Source: Flavobacteriales bacterium
GTDB taxonomy: Bacteria > Bacteroidota > Bacteroidia > Flavobacteriales > JADGDT01
NCBI GenBank assembly: GCA_023145275.1
Contig: JAGLEB010000042.1
Coordinates: 1-33,355, forward strand
Length of the DNA stretch: 33,355 bases
Reading direction: 5' to 3'
The notes below the pieces were generated by a model. That model ran no database searches. It was not told the DNA's origin and saw only the letters and a program-made list of their open reading frames with translations. Position numbers and translations under genes: made by a program. Shown piece by piece: positions 1 to 7,903 of the stretch (its first letter is position 1; every line of letters begins with the position of its first letter).

Positions 1-46
1 CATTAAAATAACAGTAGAACTAAACGAATAGATTAATTTACTTTCT

Positions 47-1363
47 CTAGTATCTATAATACTCTGGTTTAAAAGGTCCTTTCACTTCTACTCCGATATA
101 TTTTGCTTGTTCCTCGTTCAAAGTATCTAGCTCAACACCTAATTTTGCTAAGTGCAAGTCAGCAACTTTTTCATCGAGGAGCTTTGGCAATGTATATACT
201 TTGTTCTCGTATTTGTCAGAATCTTTCCAAAGTTCAATCTGAGCTAGAGTCTGATTAGTGAAAGAGTTTGACATAACAAAAGATGGGTGACCTGTTGCGC
301 ATCCAAGATTTACCAATCTACCTTCAGCAAGCACTATAACTTCTTTGCCATCAACTGTATATTTATCAACTTGAGGCTTTATATTTACTTTAGTATTTCC
401 GTAGTTGTCCTCTAACCAAGCCATATCGATTTCATTGTCGAAGTGTCCGATGTTTGCAACAACACACTTATCTTTCATCTTTAAGAAAGAATCGCCTGTT
501 AAAATATCTTTATTTCCAGTGGCAGTTACAACGATATCAGCATCGCCAATAGCATTTTCCATTTTTCTAACTTCAAATCCTTCCATAGCAGCTTGTAAAG
601 CGCAAATAGGATCAATTTCTGTAACTATTATTCTTGCACCTGCTCCGCTGAACGAGGCAGCAGTTCCTTTTCCAACATCTCCGTATCCTGCTACAACAAC
701 AACTTTTCCGGCTATCATTAAATCTGTAGCTCTCCTAATCCCATCAACAGCCGATTCGCGAGTTCCGTATTTATTATCGAATTTTGACTTAGTAACAGAG
801 TCATTCACATTAATTGCGGGAATAGGAAGTGTGTTATTCTTCTCTCTCTCATATAGGCGATGAACACCGGTTGTAGTTTCTTCAGACAAGCCTTTAAGAT
901 CTTTCACAAGCTCAGGATACTTATCTAGAACCATATTTGTTAGGTCTCCGCCATCGTCTAGAATCAAGTTTAAAGGCAATCTTTCTTCTCCAAAGAATAG
1001 GGTTTGTTCTATTGCCCACTCAAACTCTTCTTCGCTCATTCCTTTCCAGGCGAATACTTCTATCCCAGCTTTTGCTATGGCAGCAGCAGCATGGTCTTGT
1101 GTTGAGAAAATATTGCAAGAACTCCATGTTACTTCAGCCCCTAGAGCAATAAGAGTCTCTATAAGAACCGCTGTTTGGATAGTCATATGTAGGCACCCTG
1201 CAACTCTAGCTCCTTTTAGAGGTTGATCTTCTTTGAACTCTTCTCTTAAAGACATTAAGCCAGGCATTTCTGCTTCGGCAAGTTTAATTTCTTCTCTTCC
1301 CCATGCAGCTAAAGAAATATCTTTAACTTTATATGGTAAATATGATTTAACTTCGCTGTTCAT
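47..1363 (-). CDS. ahcY: S-adenosylhomocysteine hydrolase (adenosylhomocysteinase)
   Basis: Cytosolic enzyme that reversibly cleaves S-adenosylhomocysteine to adenosine and homocysteine, clearing the product of SAM-dependent methylations and feeding the activated methyl cycle. The 438-residue protein is full length for the family. Visible landmarks are the NAD-binding glycine motif GYGDVGKG at residues 226-233, the substrate-site segment VTKSKFDN around 190-197 with the conserved Lys192 and Asp196, and the C-terminal KPEYYRY, whose Lys and Tyr contact NAD of the partner subunit in known structures. The gene is divergent from the PPTase gene, and a TAnnTTTG promoter element lies 36 bp upstream of the ATG. 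Identification is firm. Confidence 0.97.
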   Translation of the reverse strand: MNSEVKSYLPYKVKDISLAAWGREEIKLAEAEMPGLMSLREEFKEDQPLKGARVAGCLHMTIQTAVLIETLIALGAEVTWSSCNIFSTQDHAAAAIAKAGIEVFAWKGMSEEEFEWAIEQTLFFGEERLPLNLILDDGGDLTNMVLDKYPELVKDLKGLSEETTTGVHRLYEREKNNTLPIPAINVNDSVTKSKFDNKYGTRESAVDGIRRATDLMIAGKVVVVAGYGDVGKGTAASFSGAGARIIVTEIDPICALQAAMEGFEVRKMENAIGDADIVVTATGNKDILTGDSFLKMKDKCVVANIGHFDNEIDMAWLEDNYGNTKVNIKPQVDKYTVDGKEVIVLAEGRLVNLGCATGHPSFVMSNSFTNQTLAQIELWKDSDKYENKVYTLPKLLDEKVADLHLAKLGVELDTLNEEQAKYIGVEVKGPFKPEYYRY

Positions 1364-1398
1364 ATATGTTGTTTATTTTGATTTTTGAAAATGAATTT

Positions 1399-1406
1399 CA
1401 AATATA
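1399..1406 (-). promoter_or_regulatory. Putative Bacteroidota -7 element for ahcY
   Basis: On the minus strand the bases read TATATTTG, an exact match to the Bacteroidota -7 consensus TAnnTTTG. It would start transcription near 1392 and give a leader of about 30 nt before the ahcY ATG. I do not see a good -33 TTTG at the usual spacing, so this rests on the -7 box and its position alone. Confidence 0.5.
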
Positions 1407-1434
1407 GCAAAATTTAATACTGATATTTAAGAAG

Positions 1435-2055
1435 GTGCCACTATATAAAAAAAATATTATTGACGAAAACTCTGTACTCTTGATATGGAAAATTGAAGAG
1501 AGCTATGATGAATTGTTTGAAGATGTAAAATTAAGTACTGATTCTTTAAAGAAGCTAAACTCATTCTCGTCAAATAATCGCAAAATAGAGTTTTTGGCCA
1601 CTAGGAAACTTTTAGAAGAAATGGACTATACTGATTTTGATTTATCGTATAATTCTGATGGTGCTCCAAAGCTTAAGGATAGGTTTATTTCTATTTCGCA
1701 TACAAAAAAATATGTATCTATTTGTATTAGTAAATTGAGAGTAGGTATAGATATAGAGCGAAAAAGATCGCAAATTTTTAGAATTTCACACAAATTTGTG
1801 AATGATAAAGAAAGAGTGAAGTTTAATATAGAATCGATTGATGAACTTTCTGTTATTTGGAATAGTAAAGAAGCAATGTTTAAGCTTTGCGATAGGTCGG
1901 GGATTGATTTTAAAGCAAATTTGAATGTTGATAGTATCGATTTTTCCAGAAAAGAAGTGATTGCAGAGATGTTATTTAATGATATGTCGATAAAAGTTGA
2001 AGGTTTTTTAGATATTTTTGACGATCACACTTTGGTATGTTTAATGAATGTTTAA
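1435..2055 (+). CDS. 4'-phosphopantetheinyl transferase superfamily protein
   Basis: Transfers the phosphopantetheine arm of coenzyme A to a serine of carrier proteins (acyl carrier protein or secondary-metabolite carriers). The 206-residue protein has the family signature: SHT at 88-90, VGIDIE at 103-108 (metal-binding Asp106 and Glu108) and WNSKEAMFK at 142-150 (Lys145, Glu146, Lys150). Its size and motif spacing fit the Sfp-like group more than the short AcpS type. The start is GTG: the next Met is at residue 63, and the opening MPLYKK is what I expect of Bacteroidota relatives. The neighbour 28 bp downstream is GGGP synthase. Its carrier-protein partner cannot be told from sequence. Confidence 0.88.
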   Translation: MPLYKKNIIDENSVLLIWKIEESYDELFEDVKLSTDSLKKLNSFSSNNRKIEFLATRKLLEEMDYTDFDLSYNSDGAPKLKDRFISISHTKKYVSICISKLRVGIDIERKRSQIFRISHKFVNDKERVKFNIESIDELSVIWNSKEAMFKLCDRSGIDFKANLNVDSIDFSRKEVIAEMLFNDMSIKVEGFLDIFDDHTLVCLMNV

Positions 2056-2083
2056 TTTTGTTCAGAATTTTAATACTTGCTAA

Positions 2084-2821
2084 TTGAGTATACTTGAGGA
2101 AATAATAAGGAACAGAGATCTAAAGAAGAGGCAAATTGCTGTCTTGATAGATCCTGATAAACTTGGTACGGCTGACCTTTTGAGTCTTGTTGCTAAGATA
2201 AAGGCATCACCCATAAACTACATTCTAGTTGGTGGTAGTCTTTTAAGCTCAGATCAGATGGATGAGTACATCGGGCTTATTAAGAAAGAAATATCTATTC
2301 CTGTAATAATTTTTCCAGGGAGTGTACATCAGATTTCTCATAAAGCTGATGGGATACTTTTCTTGTCATTAATTTCGGGCAGAAACCCTGAGTTTCTTAT
2401 CGGTAGTCAGGTAGTTGCTGCGCCTTTATTGAGAAGGAGTAATTTAGAGGTGCTATCTACTGGTTATATTTTGGTTGATAGTGGAGTTCAAACTACAGCG
2501 TCGTATATAAGTAATACTACTCCCCTTCCTCGAAATAAAGCTGATATAGCTGTAGCAACAGCTTTAGCGAGTGAGATGATTGGACATAAATTACTGTATC
2601 TTGATGGTGGAAGTGGTGCGAAGCTTGAAGTTCCGAAAGAAATGATTACTGCTGTAAAGAAACACATCGAAATGCCTCTAATAATTGGGGGTGGAATAAA
2701 TACAAAAGAGAAATTGGAAACCGCTTTTAATTCAGGAGCGGATATAGTTGTTGTAGGAACAGCAATAGAAAAAAATCAAGATTTCCTTAATGATATTGTT
2801 GAAGTTGTTGAGGGTGCTTAA
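2084..2821 (+). CDS. Geranylgeranylglyceryl phosphate synthase family protein (GGGPS/PcrB)
   Basis: TIM-barrel prenyltransferase that joins a polyprenyl diphosphate to sn-glycerol-1-phosphate, forming an archaeal-type ether bond. The 245-residue protein shows the family's phosphate- and prenyl-site segments: IDPDK at 22-26, TGYILVDSG at 125-133, YLDGGSGA at 171-178, GGGI at 201-204 and GADIVVVGTAIEKN at 217-230. Bacteroidota carry group II GGGPS enzymes whose physiological lipid product is poorly known. The best start is a TTG, since no in-frame ATG precedes the conserved region. It probably forms a transcription unit with the upstream PPTase gene and ends at a 46-bp palindrome facing lpxD. 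The family call is firm; prenyl chain length is not predictable here. Confidence 0.9.
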   Translation: MSILEEIIRNRDLKKRQIAVLIDPDKLGTADLLSLVAKIKASPINYILVGGSLLSSDQMDEYIGLIKKEISIPVIIFPGSVHQISHKADGILFLSLISGRNPEFLIGSQVVAAPLLRRSNLEVLSTGYILVDSGVQTTASYISNTTPLPRNKADIAVATALASEMIGHKLLYLDGGSGAKLEVPKEMITAVKKHIEMPLIIGGGINTKEKLETAFNSGADIVVVGTAIEKNQDFLNDIVEVVEGA

Positions 2822-2840
2822 TCCTTTTATCAACAATGAA

Positions 2841-2886
2841 AATAATTGCAAATTCACGAATTATAATTCGTGAATTTGCAATTATT
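2841..2886. terminator. 46-bp perfect palindrome between convergent genes
   Basis: Both 23-base arms are exact reverse complements (centre at 2863/2864) with no spacer. It lies between the stops of the GGGPS gene (2821) and the lpxD-like gene (2890), so a bidirectional terminator is the simplest role. It lacks a real U-tract on either side, which leaves a protein-binding or cruciform role open. Confidence 0.65.
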
Positions 2887-2889
2887 AAA

Positions 2890-3909
2890 TTATAGATTTT
2901 TCAAAAGATCATCTAATTTACCTGAGCCTACTTTTCTAAGAAAAACCCATTCCTTTAATTTGGCCTTTGCATCGTTAGCGGGATATCCTAATACCGTTTT
3001 TCCTGCTTCTACATTTCCTACTACGCCAGAACCGGCTCCAATTGTAGCACCAGAACCAACCGTGATATGATCTTTAAGAACAGCTCCACCACCAATTATT
3101 ACACCGTCTCCTAAAGTTATTGAACCGGCAAGACCACTTTGTCCAGCCATTATACATGATCTTCCTAATACACAGTTGTGACCTATTTGCACTAAGTTAT
3201 CTATTTTACAACCATCACCCAAAATAGTAGAGCTAAATTTACCTTTGTCTATACACGAATTAGCTCCAATTTCTACAGCATTACCAATTATAACATTTCC
3301 AATCTGTGGAATCTTTACTAGACCTCTGCCATCTTCAGCTGGTCGATACCCAAATCCATCAGCTCCAATGCTTACATTTGTATGAATAATGCAAAGTGCT
3401 CCAATCTCGGTTCTCTCTCTAATTACTGTGTTAGACCAAATAACAGTTGCTTGTCCGATTGTTGTTTCGTCTAAAATTGTAACGTTTGGATAAAGTGTTA
3501 CCCCTTCAGACAAAACAACATCTTTGCCAACATAACAATTTGCCCCAATTTTAACCCCATCTGAAACTTTAGCACTTTCGTGAATTACGGCAGTAGGGTG
3601 GATGTCAGTTTCGAATACCGGCAGCTCTGGTGCAAAAAGCTCTAATATTTTTGCCATTGCTAAATCAGCATTTTTCACTCTTATGACAGCACGATTATCG
3701 CTGGGCTCAATTTTTAAGTTTTGGTCAACAACAGCAGCACAAGCACTAGAGCTATCCCAAAGCTTAATGTATTTTCGGCTGCCAATAAAGGTTATGTTTG
3801 TGTCTTTGGCCTTTTCTAGCTGTTCAGGGCCGTCAATTTTCTTGTCGGTATATCCTATCAATTCACCTTTTACGATGTCATTGATCTCTTCTATTGTATA
3901 TGTTTTCAT
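2890..3909 (-). CDS. lpxD: UDP-3-O-(3-hydroxyacyl)glucosamine N-acyltransferase (LpxD)
   Basis: Lipid A biosynthesis enzyme that adds the N-linked 3-hydroxyacyl chain from acyl-ACP to UDP-3-O-acyl-glucosamine on the inner face of the cytoplasmic membrane. The 339 residues show an N-terminal uridine-binding domain (about 1-100), a left-handed beta-helix of hexapeptide repeats (about 105-310) and a C-terminal helical tail. The segment GADGFGY (182-188) and the catalytic-type histidine in QIGHNCVLG (His244) are those of LpxD rather than LpxA. It stands apart from other lipid A genes in this window. Bacteroidota often carry a second LpxD-like paralogue, so this could be that copy, but the motifs are intact. 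Confidence 0.92.
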   Translation of the reverse strand: MKTYTIEEINDIVKGELIGYTDKKIDGPEQLEKAKDTNITFIGSRKYIKLWDSSSACAAVVDQNLKIEPSDNRAVIRVKNADLAMAKILELFAPELPVFETDIHPTAVIHESAKVSDGVKIGANCYVGKDVVLSEGVTLYPNVTILDETTIGQATVIWSNTVIRERTEIGALCIIHTNVSIGADGFGYRPAEDGRGLVKIPQIGNVIIGNAVEIGANSCIDKGKFSSTILGDGCKIDNLVQIGHNCVLGRSCIMAGQSGLAGSITLGDGVIIGGGAVLKDHITVGSGATIGAGSGVVGNVEAGKTVLGYPANDAKAKLKEWVFLRKVGSGKLDDLLKNL

Positions 3910-4213
3910 TTACGTGTTTTTTTATTATTGCTATTTTTATTATCCTGATGAGGATAAAACGCCATCAAAATAATTATTAGAACTATTATATCGCGGAATA
4001 ATCGAGACAATTGTTCTTTGTTATAATATACCCAATCGCCCTTACCTACTGCAAGCAGGTTTGCAAAAGCTCAGCTAGGGTGACGTCTCATAAATAACAA
4101 TCCATCGGGTTAAGAATAAGTTTTTTTATGCCAATAATAAATCAAGCTGTATGAAACGGTATAACATCAGTAAAAATAATAAAAATAGATTGTTGTAGGT
4201 GTTAAATTAATAA
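3910..4213. other. Gene-free intergenic stretch with a GC-richer repeat-like block
   Basis: No convincing coding sequence. The stretch holds a small hairpin near 3940 (ATCCT/AGGAT) and, at about 4038-4093, a block richer in G+C than its surroundings. The block contains TGCAA-gcaggt-TTGCA (4050-4065) and ends in a GCTCAG...GGGTGACG motif, resembling dispersed intergenic repeats seen in some Bacteroidota genomes. That resemblance is from memory and needs a genome-wide comparison. Confidence 0.4.
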
Positions 4214-4240
4214 AAAAGAGCACTGTGTAAGTGCTCTTTT
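4214..4240 (-). terminator. Intrinsic terminator of the 86-residue gene
   Basis: An 11-bp perfect stem (AAAAGAGCACT / AGTGCTCTTTT) with a 5-nt loop. On the minus strand it is followed by a run of T, directly after the stop codon of the small gene at 4244. Confidence 0.85.
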
Positions 4241-4243
4241 AGT

Positions 4244-4504
4244 TTATTTTGTAGTTGCCCATTTCCTTATTTCGGTTCTAAACCATTCATTTGCGCCATC
4301 CATCCATTTGTAATTGTCTCTAATGTATGCCATTGTTGATTTTTCAATGTCAGTATAACTATTGCCATCTTTAACACTTTTCAATAACTCAGCGGCATCA
4401 GTCTTAGATATTCTTCCATCTCCTTTTCCTGCAATTGCTTTATCGGCAGCATCAATTAAGTCTCCATCGTACTTTACACCATCAATAGTTTTGTAGTAAC
4501 CCAT
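4244..4504 (-). CDS. Small conserved protein of unknown function (86 aa)
   Basis: A complete monocistronic gene with its own terminator. The protein is hydrophilic, has no signal peptide or membrane segment, and appears to consist of two helical halves. Residues around 24-36 (GKGDGRISKTDAA) resemble the second half of an EF-hand loop, but the acidic residues expected at loop positions 1 and 3 are absent, so calcium binding is doubtful. The C-terminal part is rich in W and R (YKWMDGANEWFRTEIRKWATTK). I recall similar small proteins in marine bacteria with this C-terminal pattern but know of no assigned function. Codon use and composition match its neighbours, and the terminator supports expression. 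Confidence 0.75.
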   Translation of the reverse strand: MGYYKTIDGVKYDGDLIDAADKAIAGKGDGRISKTDAAELLKSVKDGNSYTDIEKSTMAYIRDNYKWMDGANEWFRTEIRKWATTK

Positions 4505-4612
4505 TTTCTAATTTTTTATATTAAAATTTTCAGAGACCTAAGATAAGAAAAAAATACAACACAGTGGTAAATATCTATTAGCTAGAAGAATATGTCTTAC
4601 CTTGAGGTTTTG

Positions 4613-5158
4613 TTATGAGCTAATCACATCATCTATATTTTCGTATGCTTTATCCCACCAGTCCATAACTTCAACTTCTTTAATCATCGGAAAAATACTA
4701 GGAGCAATCATCGAAACATCTTTATATAGGATAGAGTCTGTTATTGTTTTTTCTTTTATGAATTCTATTTTCCCATTTATCTGAGTTACAATAGTAAGAA
4801 CCACACTCAATATTAAAGCAGATTTAAGAATTCCGAAAATTGCGCCTAAAAGTCTATTTAGCCAACCCAAAGCAATAACAGAAGCTACGCTAGTTAAGGC
4901 TTTAGCAATCATTGAAACAGTTATTACTAGTCCAATAAAAGTTAGAGAAAAGGCTATGAGAGATAAATATTTTTCGTCCCAATCAAATTTAGCACCTAAG
5001 AAATCACCAACGATATCCGAAAAATGGATTGCTCCCCAAACTCCTATAATAATAGCCAATAAAGAGGCTATCTCAACAATTAGGCCCTTCATAATGCCTC
5101 TTACTAGTCCGTAAACTAGGACTGCACCGATAATTATGTCTAAATAATTGTATTCCAT
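4613..5158 (-). CDS. CvpA family membrane protein
   Basis: Inner-membrane protein of the CvpA (colicin V production) family. In other bacteria the family is linked to envelope homeostasis and bile or stress resistance; its biochemical role is unsettled. The protein opens with MEYNYLDIIIGAVLVYGLVRGIMKGL, the typical CvpA start, followed by three more hydrophobic segments and a hydrophilic C-terminal tail of about 60 residues. I place the start at the ATG ending at 5158 (181 aa). An in-frame ATG 39 nt upstream (5197) would add 13 residues but overlaps the likely promoter of the divergent gene, and family members start at the internal Met. Confidence 0.85.
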   Translation of the reverse strand: MEYNYLDIIIGAVLVYGLVRGIMKGLIVEIASLLAIIIGVWGAIHFSDIVGDFLGAKFDWDEKYLSLIAFSLTFIGLVITVSMIAKALTSVASVIALGWLNRLLGAIFGILKSALILSVVLTIVTQINGKIEFIKEKTITDSILYKDVSMIAPSIFPMIKEVEVMDWWDKAYENIDDVISS

Positions 5159-5181
5159 TGCAAGAAAATCAAATAAAATTC

Positions 5182-5210
5182 TTTGCAAATTAAACATTAT
5201 CTTAATTTTG
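5182..5210 (+). promoter_or_regulatory. Putative Bacteroidota promoter of the 5234 gene
   Basis: TTTG at 5182-5185 and TAATTTTG at 5203-5210 match the -33 and -7 elements of Bacteroidota sigma-70 promoters with a 17-bp spacer. The predicted start point is about 7 nt further on, leaving a leader of under 20 nt before the ATG at 5234. Confidence 0.6.
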
Positions 5211-5233
5211 CAGATTAATTATTTAAATAAATT

Positions 5234-5596
5234 ATGTTAGTAGATATATCAGAGCAAGAATTAGATGAGAAATGGGGGAAGGTGAAAGCTTTCTTTTCTG
5301 ATAAATTTGCTGATGGCGAAAAAGTTGATGTCGACACTATTCTGTACCTGATCGGAGTGCAAGAATTGGGTACTGGTAAATTAAAGTTTGAAAAAGATGA
5401 AAAGGTTGAATTAATGCACATGGCAACATGTAAATTATTGGAGCCATTTGGATATTTTGAGTTTACAGCGAAGGATCCCGATGGTTGGAGTCATTTTAAA
5501 CAAGTGGAATCAATTGGCGATATTGATGATAATAAACAATTCGAATTGTTGAAAAAAGCATGTGTTTTTTACTTCGAAACTTATGTTTGGTCGTAA
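5234..5596 (+). CDS. Conserved hypothetical protein upstream of pheS (120 aa)
   Basis: A small acidic soluble protein with no signal peptide or membrane segment. It is predicted mostly helical, with motifs DTILYLIGVQELGTG (residues 39-53) and DPDGWSHF (81-88). Placement just before pheS on the same strand, and the resemblance to small uncharacterised proteins I associate with Bacteroidota, suggest a real gene; I can assign no function. It has its own promoter-like sequence, and an inverted repeat at 5621-5643 separates it from pheS, so it may or may not be co-transcribed. Confidence 0.8.
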   Translation: MLVDISEQELDEKWGKVKAFFSDKFADGEKVDVDTILYLIGVQELGTGKLKFEKDEKVELMHMATCKLLEPFGYFEFTAKDPDGWSHFKQVESIGDIDDNKQFELLKKACVFYFETYVWS

Positions 5597-5620
5597 ATAC
5601 CATATAGTAGCAAAATAGGT

Positions 5621-5643
5621 TCTCCGCCTTAATTAAGTGGAGA
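5621..5643 (+). terminator. Inverted repeat between the 5234 gene and pheS
   Basis: TCTCC-gc-CTTAATTAAG-tg-GGAGA nests a 10-bp palindrome inside 5-bp outer arms. There is no strong T-run after it, so it may be a weak terminator, an mRNA processing hairpin or an attenuation-type leader for pheS. No Phe-rich leader peptide is evident. Confidence 0.35.
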
Positions 5644-5676
5644 GTTGTATTTGTATATAATATTAAAAAAGGAATA

Positions 5677-6699
5677 ATGTTAGGAAGAGTTAAAGAGTTG
5701 ATTGCCGAAGTTGAAGAGTTCAAAGCTAAGAAAGTTGTGCATATCGAAGAGTTTAGAATTAAATTTCTTGGGAAGAAAGGAATAATGAACGACTTGTTTA
5801 GGGAGTTTAAAAACGTTGAGCCAGCATTAAAGAAAGAGTTTGGACAATTATTGAACGAGCTTAAAGCAAAGACTCAAGAGAAAATTGATTCAGCAAAAGA
5901 GGATTTAGAATCTTCAGATGATGCTAAAAGCGTATTTGGTGATTTAACTCGCCCAGCTGAGCCCTTGGATTTAGGATCGCGTCATCCAATTTCTATTGTT
6001 CGCAATAGAATTGTTGAGATTTTTAACCGTATAGGTTTTGTAGTGTCAGAAGGTCCTGAGATAGAAGACGATTGGCATAATTTTACGGCACTAAACTTAC
6101 CTGAGTACCACCCAGCTCGTGATATGCAGGATACTTTTTTTGTGCAAACAAACCCTGACGAATTGTTGCGTACTCACACATCATCTGTGCAGGTGCGTTA
6201 TATGGAAGATCACAAACCGCCTATACGTACTATTTCTCCAGGACGTGTTTTTAGAAATGAGGCTATTTCTGCCCGTGCTCACTGTATTTTTCACCAAGTT
6301 GAAGGTTTGTATATTGACGAGAATGTATCGTTTGCCGACCTAAAGCAAACATTGATGTATTTTTCTAAAGAGCTTTTCGGAAAATCTAAAATTCGTTTAC
6401 GTCCTTCTTATTTTCCTTTCACAGAACCAAGTGCTGAGGTTGATATTTATTGGGGATTAGAAACCGAAACTGATTACCGTATTACTAAGGGTACTGGTTG
6501 GTTAGAGATTGGTGGTTGTGGAATGGTAGATCCTAATGTGTTAAAAAATGCTAATATCGACGCAGAGAAATATAGCGGATTCGCATTTGGATTTGGTGTT
6601 GAGCGTATAGCTATGCTTCTATATCAAATAGGAGATATACGTCACTTTTTCGAGAATGATGTAAGATTCCTTGAGCAGTTTAAAGCAGATTTAAAATAG
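5677..6699 (+). CDS. pheS: Phenylalanine--tRNA ligase alpha subunit
   Basis: Catalytic subunit of the heterotetrameric class II synthetase that charges tRNA-Phe; it works with PheT, which is not in this window. The 340 residues comprise an N-terminal coiled coil (about 1-90) that binds tRNA and a class II core. Motif 2 is visible as RTISPGRVFRNEAISARAHCIFHQVEG, and motif 3 as GFAFGFGVERIAML near 302-315. The segment EYHPARDMQDTFFV is also typical of PheS. Length and motif order are normal. The start ATG follows an AAAAAAGGAATA tract, one of the few purine-rich leaders in the window. Confidence 0.97.
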   Translation: MLGRVKELIAEVEEFKAKKVVHIEEFRIKFLGKKGIMNDLFREFKNVEPALKKEFGQLLNELKAKTQEKIDSAKEDLESSDDAKSVFGDLTRPAEPLDLGSRHPISIVRNRIVEIFNRIGFVVSEGPEIEDDWHNFTALNLPEYHPARDMQDTFFVQTNPDELLRTHTSSVQVRYMEDHKPPIRTISPGRVFRNEAISARAHCIFHQVEGLYIDENVSFADLKQTLMYFSKELFGKSKIRLRPSYFPFTEPSAEVDIYWGLETETDYRITKGTGWLEIGGCGMVDPNVLKNANIDAEKYSGFAFGFGVERIAMLLYQIGDIRHFFENDVRFLEQFKADLK

Positions 6700-6729
6700 C
6701 GGATAGATTTTCTGGATAATTATTAAGGA

Positions 6730-7329
6730 ATGGATAGAGAATATCTTTCATCACTGAAAAAGGAGTTTTATAACGATGATAATGATTTTAATTATCACAT
6801 AAAACTTTATGAAGAAAAACAGGAAGAGATAGAGTCTTGGTTCTCTGATGAGGATTCTTACGTGGCTTTGTTTGCTTATAAACTTGCGATCATTAAGTAT
6901 GCTGTTGGATTGATGAAATCTGGTAGATATAGCGATGCAGAAAACTATCTTCAGAAAATTGAAGCTAAGTTTAGAGCTTATACTCATTCGGAAGATAAAC
7001 AGAAATTACTTGAGTTTTTTCAGTACTATTTGGCTTACTCTCATTTTACAACAGGTAATTATAACAAAGCAAAAGGTGCATTCGAAAAATTGCTTCAGTG
7101 TAAGCCTGATGTTGAAGCTTACAATACTGCATGGAAAGAAAATGAGCGTAAAATCACTAAAAAGAATGCAAACGCTTTTATGTTGATAGGCTTGATTCTT
7201 GCTATTGTAGGTTGGGTTACAGATATGAATACCAATGCCCATTCCATGCGTTATTTACTTTACGGAGGAATTGCGATAATTGGGTTTGGAGGTGTTTACA
7301 GTTATTTTAGAAATGTTAAGATGAAATAA
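6730..7329 (+). CDS. TPR-like protein with two C-terminal membrane segments
   Basis: The soluble N-terminal part contains helix pairs resembling tetratricopeptide repeats (SGRYSDAENYLQKIEAKF at 64-81 and GNYNKAKGAFEKLLQCKP at 109-126), followed by a basic stretch and two hydrophobic helices at about 149-164 and 174-193. The likely topology is a cytoplasmic repeat domain held to the inner membrane by a hairpin. It lies 30 bp after pheS on the same strand and may be co-transcribed. The repeats suggest protein-protein interaction; no specific partner or pathway can be named. Confidence 0.75.
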   Translation: MDREYLSSLKKEFYNDDNDFNYHIKLYEEKQEEIESWFSDEDSYVALFAYKLAIIKYAVGLMKSGRYSDAENYLQKIEAKFRAYTHSEDKQKLLEFFQYYLAYSHFTTGNYNKAKGAFEKLLQCKPDVEAYNTAWKENERKITKKNANAFMLIGLILAIVGWVTDMNTNAHSMRYLLYGGIAIIGFGGVYSYFRNVKMK

Positions 7330-7399
7330 ACAGCTTATTTTTAGAGATACTGAAGGTTACCTATAGTGTATTGCTCTAAAACTATTAAAATTCTACAAA

Positions 7400-7810
7400 A
7401 TGAAAAAAGATATAGAAGTAGCAAAATTTGAAGGAGTTTATGTTGCTGTGGTTCAAGAATGGAATGACGAATATGAATGGAATGATTGGGTGGCTTACCT
7501 GATTAACGATAGCGATAGCCTTATAGAGAATGTTATTGTAGTGTCTAAAGGTTATGGTAAAATAGATGGCGAAGACCGAAAAACGGCTACTTTACGTCAT
7601 GGAATGAAAGAAGTTGAAGCTAAAAGTTTTGCAAAAGTAGAATTGATTTATCAAGAAGCTCTAGAAATGAGTAGTGAGTTTTGGGTTACTTTTTTTGTCG
7701 ATAATAAACTCTACGATAAGAAATTTATTTTCAAAAAAAATATGATTAACGAGAAGGCACTACGTAATATCCCTCACATTGCCAAGAAAGGTGTTGTTGT
7801 AAACTTCTAG
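7400..7810 (+). CDS. Conserved hypothetical protein (136 aa)
   Basis: A soluble protein without signal peptide or membrane segment, predicted beta-rich, with several aromatic motifs (VQEWNDEYEWNDWVAYLIND at 19-38, EFWVTFFVDNKLYDKKFIFKKN further on). The alternation of strands suggests a single beta-sandwich domain, but I do not recognise a named family. Similar proteins sit near pheS in some Bacteroidota and are sometimes mislabelled as a synthetase subunit; nothing in the sequence supports synthetase activity. It is 70 bp downstream of the TPR-like gene. Confidence 0.75.
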   Translation: MKKDIEVAKFEGVYVAVVQEWNDEYEWNDWVAYLINDSDSLIENVIVVSKGYGKIDGEDRKTATLRHGMKEVEAKSFAKVELIYQEALEMSSEFWVTFFVDNKLYDKKFIFKKNMINEKALRNIPHIAKKGVVVNF

Positions 7811-7903
7811 ATGAAGAAAAAGTTGCTTACAGGCTTAGACTAATATATTGAGTTTATTGTTGTTAATTTTTTTTAACTTTGATTAAAATTTAAAATTTGT
7901 CAC

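Noticed and set aside
405..863. Long plus-strand open frame opposite ahcY
   Set aside because: It lies entirely antisense to a strongly conserved gene, and its low-complexity Ser/Ile composition is that of a shadow frame.
3602..3973. 123-codon plus-strand frame overlapping the lpxD start
   Set aside because: Mostly antisense to lpxD, ends in aromatic low-complexity sequence and has no homologous motif.
5159..5197. Longer CvpA start at 5197
   Set aside because: The extra 13 residues precede the canonical CvpA opening and overlap the likely promoter of the divergent gene.
7811..7903. TPP riboswitch upstream of the thiamine-binding gene
   Set aside because: The conserved CTGAGA and ACCTGATC elements are absent and the gap is too short for the full aptamer.
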